From Carposina sasakii (taxonomy: Eukaryota > Arthropoda > Insecta > Lepidoptera > Carposinidae), in assembly GCA_014607495.2 (NCBI GenBank), contig CP053172.1:8260888-8324887 (forward strand): DNA of 64,000 nt, read 5' to 3'. A program made the position numbers and the translations under genes. Below the pieces are notes generated by a model. It made no database searches, had not been told where the DNA came from, and worked only from the letters and a program-made list of their open reading frames with translations. Every line of letters starts with the position of its first letter. The stretch's first letter is position 1. Positions 1-11,900 of the stretch are shown here, piece after piece.

Positions 1-1445
1 TCTCTTCAATGTCGCAACAAAGCCAATTCGAAGAAGCAAGATGACCGGTCCAAACACAGGTCCTTTCACGGGGACCATAACTCGACCAACCAACCTACAG
101 GGAGAACCGATCGCATCACCTGCTTCAACTGCCGGGAACAAGGCCACTATGCATCCGACTGCCCGAAGAGGAAAATCAAGGAGGGGAACAACGGTACCGG
201 CGGCGGCACTGGAACTGGTCCAGCTAAGGAAAAGCGAGTAGACGTGTGCATTGTGAATGCGCCTTCGGGTTCTCTGCGTCACTCTGGTGAGTCATTCCTA
301 TTATACATTTACTTACGACTCAGGTTCAGAGTGTTCCTTAGTTAAAGAATCGATTGCTTTGAAATTTAGTGGTAAGCGAATTTATGACAATGTTTCTATG
401 ACTGGTATAGGACAAACTTCTATAGCCTCGTACATGCTCTAGGCGATCTCGTGAACAAGTACGTTGTAGTGTACATTGATGACGTGCTAGTTGTGGCCAG
501 TAACATCGACGAAGCTTTCGATAGACTAAAGGTAGTATTAGAAGTTCTTTCTGGGAAGGGATTTTCGTTAAATCCTAAAAAGTGCTCATTCCTGAAAGAA
601 AAAGTAGAGTACCTAGGCTTCGAGGTGCGCCGAGGTCAAATTCGTCTGAATCCACGAAAGATAGTTGCACTTACCGCTTTACCACCGACCGGCGCTCTTA
701 ATAATCAAGGTAGATTTTATGATTTTCATTTTGATTCGGGTGCTGAGTGTTCACTAATAAAAGAAAGCGTTGCATCAAGTTTCAATGGTAAAAGAATTGC
801 TAAAACTGTCTCTCTAACGGGAATTGGTCAAACCAGTGTATTCAGCACCCAGCAAATACTGTGTAATGTTGAAATTAATGATTATTGTTTAGAACTTTTA
901 TTACATGTTTTACCCGATGTGTATATGCGTAGTGATATTATGCTAGGTCGTGAAATATTGAGTCAAGGCTTCGTTATTAACTTGTCAACAAATAATTTTA
1001 GCATTTCAAAACAAAATAATTTGACAGTTTTAAATTGTGACGTTTTAACCGATTCTAGTATCAGTAACGACTTTAGTAATGTTGACACAGATATACCCTC
1101 TTGTAAAAAGTCAGATCTTTTAATATTTCTATTTTAGGTGAATATTCCAGTTATTTTACAACAGGTTTGCCAAAAACTCGTGTAACTACAGGTGAACTCG
1201 AAATTCGATTAATTGATCCGAAGTATAGAGGTCCTTTTAGGGTATCGGAGGTACTTGAAGGTAATCTTGATATAATACTTGAAGGTTATGTTCTTAAAGC
1301 CCTTAATTCCAATAGAACCTATAAGTACGCACATGACAGACTTAGGCGAATGCCTGCGAATGACATTACCAATGACATGCTGACATGTGACCGTGATGAT
1401 AATCTGTGCGAACTTGACGGGGATGGACCGTCATGTTCAAATTAA
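1..1445 (+). pseudogene. Broken gag-protease-RT-protease-integrase tail of copy 1
   Basis: Readable parts in order are: gag CCHC knuckle (about 115-175, CFNCREQGHYASDCP); a first aspartic protease start with DSGSECSLV (about 310-430); RT from the catalytic YIDD motif (about 466-690); a second protease with DSGAECSLI (about 733-1135); and the integrase C-terminal RGPFRV segment (about 1220-1440). Reading shifts between frames and has stops near 440 and 1135. The first break is the internal deletion. The others come from short insertions next to copied neighbouring sequence. RNase H and the integrase catalytic core are absent, as in the complete copy. It cannot make a working polyprotein. Confidence 0.85.
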
Positions 1446-1475
1446 TGTTGAGTTGACTGATTGAGAGTGGTTTAC

Positions 1476-1634
1476 GGATACCGGATAGAGGTATTCAAGA
1501 GTCACTGGATGGAAGTGACTAGACTGGTATACGGAAGCTGGATGGAAGTTTCTAAGAGTCACTGGATGGAAGTGACTAGACTGGTATACGGAAGCTGGAT
1601 GGAAGTTTCCAAGAGTTGCTAGATTGAGGCAACT
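1476..1634 (+). other. Array of six stem-loops with 7-nt RGATNGA loops
   Basis: Six hairpins follow the pol remnant: 1476-1496, 1500-1520, 1534-1552, 1557-1577, 1591-1609 and 1614-1634. Loops are GGATAGA, GGATGGA (four times) and AGATTGA. Stems differ: GGATACC/GGTATTC, AGTCACT/AGTGACT, GAAGCT/AGTTTC and AGTTGCT/GGCAACT, with some G-U pairs. Part of this is a tandem repeat of a 57-bp unit. The same array is present in the complete copy at 28367-28525. Confidence 0.75.
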
Positions 1635-1926
1635 AGACTTACTTGACTGACGCTACTCTATATGGATTGTGTATACTGTAGCCTTGTTTTGGAATTATTT
1701 ACCTTGTGTGTGACGATTATAGTCGATTTCTTTGTTTAATAGTATGCAAGTAAATTTGTAACAATTTGGTATAGTAAAATGATTTTCAATTTTGATTATG
1801 ATGATATTGGTTCGTTTGAAATAAAGGTTTAGTAACGTTTAAATTAAGTTTTTACTGTCCCAATGGTCAGAAAGACCGAGCGTGATACATGTTACTTTGC
1901 AAAATCCTCTTTCTTTCCAGAAACCC

Positions 1927-1942
1927 CACGCGAGGACGCGTG
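1927..1942 (+). other. Hairpin with AGGA loop just before the 3' LTR
   Basis: The sequence CACGCG-AGGA-CGCGTG forms a perfect 6-bp stem with an AGGA loop 18 bp upstream of the LTR. The complete copy has a hairpin at the same place with the same loop but a different stem (27381-27398). Confidence 0.6.
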
Positions 1943-1959
1943 AGTTGTCAAAATGGCCG

Positions 1960-2395
1960 TGTCGGAGATCAAGATGTCATATCCTACAGTCGGATCTCCA
2001 ACGCCATCTATTTTCAATCGTTGAAGTTAGAAACGTCAAGTCGACAGCTATCACTGACTTGAGGACAGCTGTCACTTGGGTAAAGACAAGACAGAGTACT
2101 GAGAGGGCGCCACTGTAGATTTACAACGACCACCGGGTCGTTTGAATTGAGCCGGAGGGTATTCTGTTCTTTTGGTTGCGTCTGTCGAGCGAAGCACGGG
2201 TGCTAATCAGCCTCTGTCTTGTACTTACCACGTTTCTACGTTATCCGCTAGAATCCTAGTAATCTTGTGCGTAGATACAGTGAAAGTGTTTGTGATTCCT
2301 AATTAAGCTTGTTTACTACACGCCGCATTCTTTATTTCGGATTTTGGAAGATGTCGGACACACCTAACGGCACGCCACTCGACCCATCTACGTCA
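1960..2395 (+). repeat. 3' LTR of copy 1
   Basis: This 436-bp LTR starts TGTCGGAGATC and ends CTACGTCA (TG...CA). It is nearly identical to the LTRs at 26928-27364 and 31498-31934. The few differences seen are near 2170-2190. It contains the gag start codon at 2351 in the same position as in the complete element. Its right edge lies 508 bp upstream of the GST start codon and in the same orientation. Confidence 0.9.
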
Positions 2396-2425
2396 TATAG
2401 ATTAGCATTAAATTATCAAATTAAT

Positions 2426-2623
2426 TTACAAAAATATAATCATAATATTAATAGCATAACATAAATTAAAATAAAGTTCATTAACTTGACGGTCAAAAAC
2501 TTTAAAGGTGCCTGTTGTTTTACCTTCACGCAACAGACCTTCGCGCATAATCCGTCTAATTTCAAAATCCAGACCATCTTTAGCGCTTCTGCAAACGGTT
2601 GATGTTACATAAATCAGTCGCAT
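2426..2623 (-). CDS. Small unassigned ORF, divergent from the GST
   Basis: A 65-aa open frame starts 281 bp upstream of the GST start codon on the opposite strand and ends 31 bp from the retrotransposon LTR. The first 50 residues are rich in charged residues and look coding-like (for example IRRIMREGLLREGKTTGTF). The last 14 are AT-driven hydrophobic residues and could be read-through into an intron. I do not recognise the protein. It could be the first exon of a host gene that shares a divergent promoter with the GST and continues leftward beyond the inserted retrotransposon, or it could be a chance ORF. Confidence 0.25.
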   Translation of the reverse strand: MRLIYVTSTVCRSAKDGLDFEIRRIMREGLLREGKTTGTFKVFDRQVNELYFNLCYAINIMIIFL

Positions 2624-2903
2624 TATATCCTCACCATGTTAGGACACGGTGGAAGTAACAAACGAATGTCTAATCATACATTTGTGAAAGTTTCTAATGG
2701 ATACTAGCGCCATCACTGGGATTTAGAACGTTTGTTTCTTATTCGGGTCAACCTAGCGAGTAGTGATGTCATCCATCCACGGTAGAATCGTAAAATTAAA
2801 AATGACGTAGTGTATTTATTCATGCAACAGAATTCGTGGTTTTAACATCTTTTCGTGGCATAAAGTTGTGAAGTGCATTAATAGTTTCAAATTTTTGTGT
2901 AAA

Positions 2904-2931
2904 ATGAGTTATTTTCCGACAAAAACCGCCG
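2904..2931 (+). CDS. GSTO: GSTO exon 1
   Basis: ATG plus eight further codons and one base (MSYFPTKTA), followed by the donor GTAAGT. Phase 1 fits exon 2, which begins GG and restores Gly-Pro-Leu. Confidence 0.8.
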
Positions 2932-5900
2932 GTAAGTCGAAATATATAATTTCCTTATCGATTTATTGTTTACAATGCAAAATTTCCGGCTTCTCCTGTA
3001 ATCTTTAGGTTATATTTAGTTTTTCTATTTATTCGATCATGTCTTATACACTTACACTAAAATTATAAGCCAATGCTTTGACGTGAAGATCTTATAATAT
3101 TTTCAGTATTTTTTCTTAAAGATTCGACTACCTACCTGATATTATTTTTAAATTAATTCTAAAATGTAGGGTAGGTAGTTACCTTATTAAATTATAAGTA
3201 CTTCGGCTAGCTATAAGTAAACCTACCATACTTGCTTTAATCAAATAACTAAACAGCTGATCACATGCATGTAACGTCATACAGAATGCAATATGTCATT
3301 GTCATACAACCTCCATTCATCTTCTCAAGTGAACTGCGGCGCTAGTGTATATGTGAAGTGTGTTCGTTTGCAAGGATTTTTTGGTGATTACGATAAAAAT
3401 GACATCATCGTGTACGGTATCTCTAACTTATTTATTAGATTAGATGACGCGTTGTAAGAATATTTATGTTAATGTGTTTCAAATTTGTTAGTTTAGAGGT
3501 AGGCATTTTCGACCATAAGTTGAGATCATTTTTCTTAAATTAACATGCGATATTCTTTTTTTTTCTTTCACAATTACGAAAAGGAGGTACTTACCTAGCT
3601 TTTTTTGTTAAAATTACTACCTACCTACCTATATTTTTTTTTTCTAAAAACTAAATCTCGATTGATTTTGTAAGTAAGTAAGTAAGTACCTAGGTAGGTA
3701 CATACCTTACCTACACTACATAATACGATACAATTTTAAGTTTAAAAATCAAAATCGCCTAGCTAGGTATCTACTTACATTAGTTAACACAAATTTTGTA
3801 AGGTAGTAGCAGTAATAGTTAAGTGTAGACAGTTTTTAATTTAACTCACACATACGACCCAATAAATCTCTTTGTCTTTGACTTGTTTTTTTGTTTTGTT
3901 TAGTTTATCCCGAAGGAAAGGCAAGGGGAACTAAGCCCATACAGCCATTGTCTTTAGTAAATGATTTCTGAACATATGATGGATGATAATGATGATGATG
4001 AATGGAAACGTCGGGAAAATCCTCAAGAACAAGTGTAAAGTTAGTCAAAATGAAAAATTATTGCAGAAACAACTTACATACGCCCATGAAGAGATCGTAA
4101 TCCGGCTAAAGTTTTATTCGGCTTACCTGCGTATAAAACCATGCACACGCACTAGTTCACATCACAAGTTTTCAAAATACAACTTATCTACCAGAAAACA
4201 TCACTTTACGGACACATACAAGCCATTTACAAATAATTTTTGATTTTCACAAGAAAATTACACCTGCTCCCTTCCAGCTTTTCCCGCCGAATCCTCTGTC
4301 TTTGACTTGATTCCCGATCGCACGATTTGAGGTTAACCGTCGTATCTTAAATAAGTCAATTTTACACTTATACGAATTTAGGTACTTTATACATTAAAAT
4401 GCCACATTTTTTGTCGAAGCATGGCTCTGATCTAGTAATGTAAATAGCAGGGTCGATTCCGGCAGTCACACTTAAACCTAATCTTAGTCAGGCAGGTCTA
4501 TCTCTCTCCCTTCTTACATAAATGGCTGAGAGAGAATAGGACAGGTAGGACTAAATTTACGTTTAGGTTTAAGTGTGATTGCCGGAATCGACCATAATAA
4601 TAGGTAACTTTATTGTACTACTAGTGGACGCCCGCGACTCAGTCCGCGTGGGCTGTAGACAATAACAAAATGTCGAAATTATCCGGGATAAAAACATTTT
4701 CCCGTGATAAAAAGTAGACTATATGTTAAGTGGGACCTGCCACAATATATTCCTGAAAATTGCATCGAAATCGGTTCAGCCGTTTCTGAGATTAGCGTGC
4801 ACAAACATCGATAGATAAGATAGAAGATAATACCACAATATGACATTAATGAATTAATAATGAATGAATCATTTAAGTTCAAAAAGCGCATAGGTATATC
4901 AATAGTGCTAATTATACCCTCCACCTGTGTTTATGATAAGCCTTAATATGATCCTTGACCTGGATATCGACCGCGCGCTCTGGTTTTAAAAATAACTTGG
5001 CTATTTCGTATTTTATACAAATGTATGTCAATTGCTACAGAGCGCGTGTATGGATAGTGCACCTACATATTTGTAAACAAACATGACTAAAGAAACATAA
5101 TAATATGTAGATTGTTTATCTAGTTTTTTATTTCGGAAATAGTGCGATCTTGCATGCTAGGTGCTCGGGTCTGGTTTCTCGTGGCGATTGTAATTAGTGC
5201 AAGTGCCTGTTTTCGCAGTTATGAGTTATTAGATCCGAGGGTCAGTGGAGGGTGTAGGGCCCGGTGGTGGGCGCACCCATAGTGAATGTTTGAACTTCCG
5301 AATTGTAACGTCTAATACAATTTCATCTATAAAACATTTCAATTACTTTTAAACGTTGGTAATTCTATTTATTATGCAACTAGCGGCCGCCCGCGACTTA
5401 GTTTACTCTGATAAACTGATGTACCTACGAGTACAGCCACGGCTCCGGCAGCAATTTCCGAAACGAGGTAGTCAGAACTGCGGGATCGTAAGGGAAATCC
5501 CACAGTCACGTTTAGCATAGTGTATAGGTACCTAGGAATGTAGGAATAGGATAGAACATGAACGTATAAAGAACAACGGACGCACCTAATGCTGTCAATG
5601 CATAGATTGAAGCACCGAAATGGCGGCACGTTGCGCCTGTATGCGTATTTTCTAGTAGGCGCCGAGCTTACTATGGTTTGTATGTGTGGGTGGATAACGC
5701 GTCAATACACATCCATACTCCAGTGATATCGTTGCCGAGCTTACTATGAATACTTCACTCTGTGTGTTGACAACACTCTGTCCGTTATTCTTTATACCTT
5801 CGTTCCAGAATAAGATGGCAGCTAGTCAATGTATTGATTGTAACTGAATGTAAACAACACGCATTCCGTAGATTCCCCTAGCTTTGTTTACGATTCCGTG

Positions 5901-8900
5901 CGTGTAGCATGGCACCTACCTAAAAGTAGGCACTTACTACTTACCAACTTTTATTATTCCTTATCACGATGTTCCATATCGATGAAACAATCACAAATGT
6001 CAACAAACAAATGGAAAAGAAACATTATGAACATTCCATAATATTAGCCGCGTGGTGCCGGCAGAGTAGAGTTTGTACCACCCCTGCCTGCCCGTGGGTA
6101 TCGTACGAGGCGATTAAGGGTTTCCGGGAGGTGGGCAGCAACGCCTCCCGTGCTGACAACATAATCCGAAAATCACACTGCGGTCACCAACCCGCCTGCC
6201 CAGCGTGGTGACTATGGGCAAAACTCCCCTGTGGCAGTAGCCTTGTGGCGTGCCCTGGGGGAGGCCTACGTCCAGCAGTGGACTGCAATAGGCTGAAGAA
6301 CTGATGAACATTTTATATGATAGACTAGCGGAAGCCCACGACTTTGTTCGTGTGAATACGATTCCCATTACTTCCCGTTCTTAATCCCGGAAATACTTTT
6401 TAATTGATTCATACACCATCCTTATACCTACAGAAGCTATCTGTATGCCACATTTCATCTCGTATAATTTCATCTCTTATGTGTGGTTGCATTATTACCC
6501 CAGGGCCGCTTCCCCCTCCGCGGTTGACGGACAAACTGCGTCTGTTCCACGTGGAGATGAACCCCTATGGACATCGAGTACTGCTGGCTCTAGAAGCGAA
6601 AAAGACCAAGTACGAAGTGTACAAACTGAACGCCTTGCAACTGCCTGAGTGGTTCCGCGCTAAGAATCCTAGACGTGAGTAGAATTTTAACCAAGTTTCT
6701 ATAGATGGAGACCATAGCACCTGCGATATAGATTTTAGAGCTACCTAGATTTTTTTGAATACCTAAAGGCTTATTAGTAACCTAATATAATGTATTAGGT
6801 ATATTGTATTTAAGTAAAAGAACTTCGTAACTTTTCTGGGACAACAACTACCTACCTACTAGACTAGGATGACATTGATTTAATTTCATTCGCACACTAG
6901 CTGTACCCAACTCCTTTCTTCAATTTTGGCGAAAATTTGGCGGAACATTAATGATTTCCTACCAATTCCAGAAAAGATTCCAGTTCTAGAAATCCCAACC
7001 GAGTACGGAGACAAATACTTGTTCGAAAGCGTCGTGATATGCGACTACCTGGACGAGAAGTATCCGAGGAACCCTCTACATTCCTCTGATCCGTACACCA
7101 AGGCCCAGGACCGGCTGCTTATTGAGAGATTCAATGAGGTACTTTGTTTATCACAATTTTGATTCTGTATCATCTTTTTTATCATCTACCAATGGCCGTC
7201 CATGACTTCGTCCGCGTGAGGGGATATTGCACCCGTGCGCAGCCGGGGCGCGTCATATACAGGGTTAATTTTATAACATCAATAACCTCGCAGGACTAGA
7301 TAGCTAAAATCATAAACAATAACATTTATTCTACGAGTTTTATCATAACATTAATTAAAAATAATTTTCCAAGCTTCTATTGTAATGTCGTGACATTTGT
7401 TAGTCTATGTTCCATTCGTAGGTATACGAAAAGGTTGACGCCCGCGATCGCGCGCGCGCCTCAGTATTATGTACAGAATTAAGAACATTCAGAGGTAATA
7501 TTAAATTGATATTTGTTTTTGTATGAAAGTATAATGTGACTAATTATCAAAATTCGTAGAACAAATGTTGTTGTTTATGATAGTAGCTACCTAGTCTTGC
7601 GAGGTTATTGATGTTTTAAAATTAACCCTGTATAGCCTTCCTCGATAAATGGTATCTAACACAGAAATAATTTTATTAATCGGACCAGTAGTTCCTGAGA
7701 TTAACGCGATCAAACAAACTCTTCAGCTTTATAATATTAGTATAGATTTGCCATTGTACTACATATTTATTTATGCTGCAGCTGTGTTCAGGCCAGCCGC
7801 CCTAGCATGACCACGCTTCTTGGATATCGTATCGTCTCTATACAAAATTCAATATGGCGGCTATATTTATCGTATTTTGACAGGCTAAATGACGATAAAT
7901 CGGTTTATCATACCGTGTTTCGCAGGTCATGCTAGGCTTGCTGGTGTAAACGATCAGTGACAAGTTGCTAGCTCATCGTCTGAGAGAACACCCCTGAGCT
8001 CCTTAGTCGACTCTTACGACATGCACGGGAGGAGATGCAGCTATTGTATATTCCAGTGAAGTCGTGCATCAGCCTGGAATATTTATGATTCCTGTAAAAT
8101 ATTGTGGTTTAAGTTTTATAACATCATCTTTATAATTATGTTAGGGCTAATTAGATAGGAATCTAATTATCTATACATACAGGATGTCCCAAGAAATAGT
8201 GTCAAGCGGAAGTCCAAGGACAGAATACCCGAATTACCCCCATGTATGTTCCGCGACTTTTTGTAGTTTTCGAGATATGATTTTTTTTCATATTTTTTTG
8301 TTAAACCTTGGCTTATTTAACATTATTGGTCACAGAGACATCAATTGTTGAGATACAAGCTTGATTTTTTTTTCTGAAATAGGTGAACAGTAGCACTTGC
8401 AAAAACAAAAGCAATTGTGAGCCGATATGCTACTATTAAGCCATTAAAAAAATGTTGAATCCTAAGTTTGTTAAAATGTTTAAATTAAAGATCTCTTTTG
8501 AAACGATTTAAAAAAAAAAACTTATCCCAAAAATGTCTCCAAAATTATTTTTAAAAACTTGCCAATTTCGTCAGCTATTTGCCATGTAAATTTGATTGAG
8601 CTATCTCCACGACTTCATACTTGAAAAAATGTTTGAAACACAGTAAGTCGAAAAAACTTAATTAAAAGATTGGGCCGAATAAAACTAAAAAAATGTTATT
8701 ATTGATTGTTTATTATTAAATCACAAAAAGTTTTTCGAAATGTCGCCCTTCCTGCTCGATACAAATTCTACATCGCCTTCAAAAAATTCTTGTAGTCTAC
8801 AAGACCATGTTAACAGGTCTATTGCGTGACGTCACTCAATACACGGGGCAGTTGAGCTGTAAGGGTGATTATGAGTGCAATTCTCGGAATTTACTACCTG

Positions 8901-11900
8901 AGTTGCGGCAAGGCAAGGGGAAGCGTGAGGTGAGGGAGCGGGGTTAGCGTTGGTCCATTGTGTTCGGCGGCTACCGGTCAGTTGACCATTTGCTTGCATT
9001 TGCGCCCGACGTTACTTCTTTACTAGCTCCTTTGTGATTATTTGACGAACTTTGCTTTCTTTACGGACTTTGGTTGCATATCGATTGGCTTTTGTGTGGT
9101 GTTACGAACTTTCTTAGACGACTTTGGCTTTCTCAACGGACTTCGGAGTGCACATCAATTGGGATTTCTAAGCGCAATAAATTGGTGAGCTATGTCTTTC
9201 TCGTCAAGAGATTATGCGCTTATGCATTACTTTTATGGCTATGCAAAAGGAAATGCTTCGGAAGCGGCTAGATTGTACAGACAGCAGGTACAAAACAGTG
9301 GTGAACCTCAGCCTGAGACTTGGCCTGATCATCGTACAATTTTGCGAGTCCATAATAGTTACATGGAAGGTCGCCTACCAGGTAGAAGACCCGGGCGTCC
9401 ATCACAAATGCATGACCCAGATGTGGTCGATTCAGTGGTCGAAGAAGTGGCAAGAGACCCATCAGTTAGTGTCAGAACCATAGAACGCCGCACCGGAATT
9501 CCAAAATCAGAAGCACATCGGACACTACAAAAAGAGGGATTTCACCCATATCATATTCAAAAAGTTCAGCAGCTTAAGCCCGAAGATTATCCGAGAAGGG
9601 TGGCGTTTTGTCAAGAAATGTTGCGGCGTCAAGCTGAAGACGCAAATTTTTTTAATACGATTTTGTGGACCGACGAATCTCATTTTAAACGATGTGGAAT
9701 TTTCAACATTCACAATTATCATTCTTGGAGCATTGAAAATCCACACATGACACGTGCCTCCAATTTTCAAGAACAATTTAGTGTGAACTTGTGGTCCGGC
9801 GTTTTAAATGGACAGCTGATTGGCCCCTTTCAACTGCCTGACCGATTAAATGGCGAGTCCTACTTGGAATTTTTACGGCAAGATCTCGACGGTCTTTTAG
9901 AAAATGTAGACCTATTAACGCGTAGAAATATGATATTTCAAAACGACGGCGCTCCATGTCACTTCGCGAGGATTGTCAGACAACATTTAACCGAAAGGTT
10001 TGGAGACAAGTGGATCGGCCGTGGGGGGCCCATTGCCTGGCCGCCACGGTCTCCCGACTTAAACCCCATCGATTTCTTCGTTTGGGGGTATTATAAAGAA
10101 TTAGTTTACGCCAAGGATATCAGAAACATAGCGGAACTACGAACAAAACTAAGACAAGCAGAAGAAACAATAAAAAGCAACAGGGTAGCGTTCTTACGAC
10201 TAAAATATTTTTTTTTAAGGCGATGTAGAATTTGTATCGAGCAGGAAGGGCGACATTTCGAAAACTTTTTGTGATTTAATAATAAACAATCAATAATAAC
10301 ATTTTTTTAGTTTTATTCGGCCCAATCTTTTAATTAAGTTTTTTCGACTTACTGTGTTTCAAACATTTTTTCAAGTATGAAGTCGTGGAGATAGCTTAAT
10401 CAAATTTACATGGCAAATAGCTGACGAAATTGGCAAGTTTTTAAAAATAATTTTGGAGACATTTTTGGGATAAGTTTTTTTTTTAAATCGTTTCAAAAGA
10501 GATCTTTAATTTAAACATTTTAACAAACTTAGGATTCAACATTTTTTTAATGGCTTAATAGTAGCATATCGGCTCACAATTGCTTTTGTTTTTGCAAGTG
10601 CTACTGTTCACCTATTTCAGAAAAAAAAATCAAACTTGTATCTCAACAATTGATGTCTCTGTGACCAATAATGTTAAATAAGCCAAGGTTTAACAAAAAA
10701 ATATGAAAAAAAAATCATATCTCGAAAACTACAAAAAGTCGCGGAACATACATGGGGGTAATTCGGGTACCCCTAGGGGTATTCTGTCCTTGGACTTCCG
10801 CTTGACACTATTTCTTGGGACATCCTGTATAATAAAAATGTAATGGATCGCTGTCTGTACATGGAAGATATATGAGAAAAAATATTATAGGAGACCTTTA
10901 TCAACGCAATCAATAGAACCCAAAACGATGATTTTTGTCTGTTTGTCTGTGCGTTTGTGCACGCTAATCTCAGAAACGGGTGAACCGATTTAGATGCGGT
11001 TTTCAGGAATATATTGTGACAGGTCCCACTTAACATGAAAAATGTTTTTATCCCGGATAATTTCGACATTTTGTTTTATCTGTAGTCCACGCGGACGGAG
11101 TCGCGGGCGTCCACTAGTAAAAAAATATATGGTCTGCAGCTGTATGCTGAGCTGGTTTCCGTTTCAGCATATTGTTTTTTTTCTATTTGTTTCTTATACA
11201 GGGTGTAACAGAAAGGGTATGTTAAGCGAAAAGCTATGTAAATAGCCCACTATAGAGAACCTATTTCCAAAATTTGAGACTCGAAATCACATTTTTATTT
11301 TTCAAGATTGTATGAAAATTCCTGAGATATTTAAAAATTCTCCATACTATCGGGAAAAATAAACATGTGATTTCGGATCTCAAATTTTGTGGATAGGTTC
11401 TCTAGCAGTGGGCTATTTACATAGTTTTTCGCTTAACATACCCTTTTTGTTACACCCTGTATATTGTAAAAGTATGTAAATGCTGAATAAATAATTTCTT
11501 ATGTATATTCGCGGTCCCGGTCACGGGATTCTAAAAAAACTATAACATAGGTATTCTAGTAACGCAGCAAATCCTCCGAGATCTAATAAAAATTTGTTTT
11601 CTCTTTCAGCTAATAAAAGGCAGTCTGGAATGTTTCGACACGAACTTCGCTTACGGCAGCGAGCAAATAATGCAGACTTTAGATCTCTTCGAAAAGGAAC
11701 TGGTCCTTAGAGGTAAGTTCCAATACTACTACCGTACCATTCAGCCTCCCTAGCATGACCACGCATCGTGGATATCGTATCGTACGATATCGTATCGTCT
11801 CTATACAATATTCAACACGGCGGCTATATTTATCGTATTTTGACAGGCTAAATTTCCAGATATTATTTTCCTTTTTAATTAACTAAATTTGCAATTATTT

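Larger units (their letters stand above)
1..2395 (+). mobile_element. Ty3/gypsy-like LTR retrotransposon, copy 1 (5' part outside window)
   Basis: This is the 3' part of an LTR retrotransposon of the same family as the complete copy at 26928-31934. It enters the window inside gag (zinc knuckle) and ends with a 3' LTR at 1960-2395. Relative to the complete copy it has an internal deletion near 434 that joins the first protease directly to the middle of the reverse transcriptase. It also has small insertions near 298, 1122 and 1265 that break the frame. It shares both odd pol junctions with the complete copy, so the rearranged form existed before the two copies separated. The 5' target duplication cannot be checked because it lies outside the window. 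Confidence 0.9.
8180..10827 (+). mobile_element. Complete Tc1/mariner DD41D transposon with long terminal repeats
   Basis: A 2648-bp element with ends CAGGATGTCCCAAGAAATAG and its complement, flanked by TA (8178-8179 and 10828-10829). The terminal inverted repeats are about 610 bp. The two arms are nearly identical apart from a 12-bp insertion near 10768 in the right arm. It carries one open transposase gene (9192-10274), whose end lies inside the right arm. It is inserted in GST intron 3. Confidence 0.92.

Noticed and set aside
3411..3428. Alternative first exon of GSTO (ATGACATCATCGTGTACG followed by GTATCT)
   Set aside because: It would end in phase 0, while exon 2 needs phase 1, and the donor is poor.
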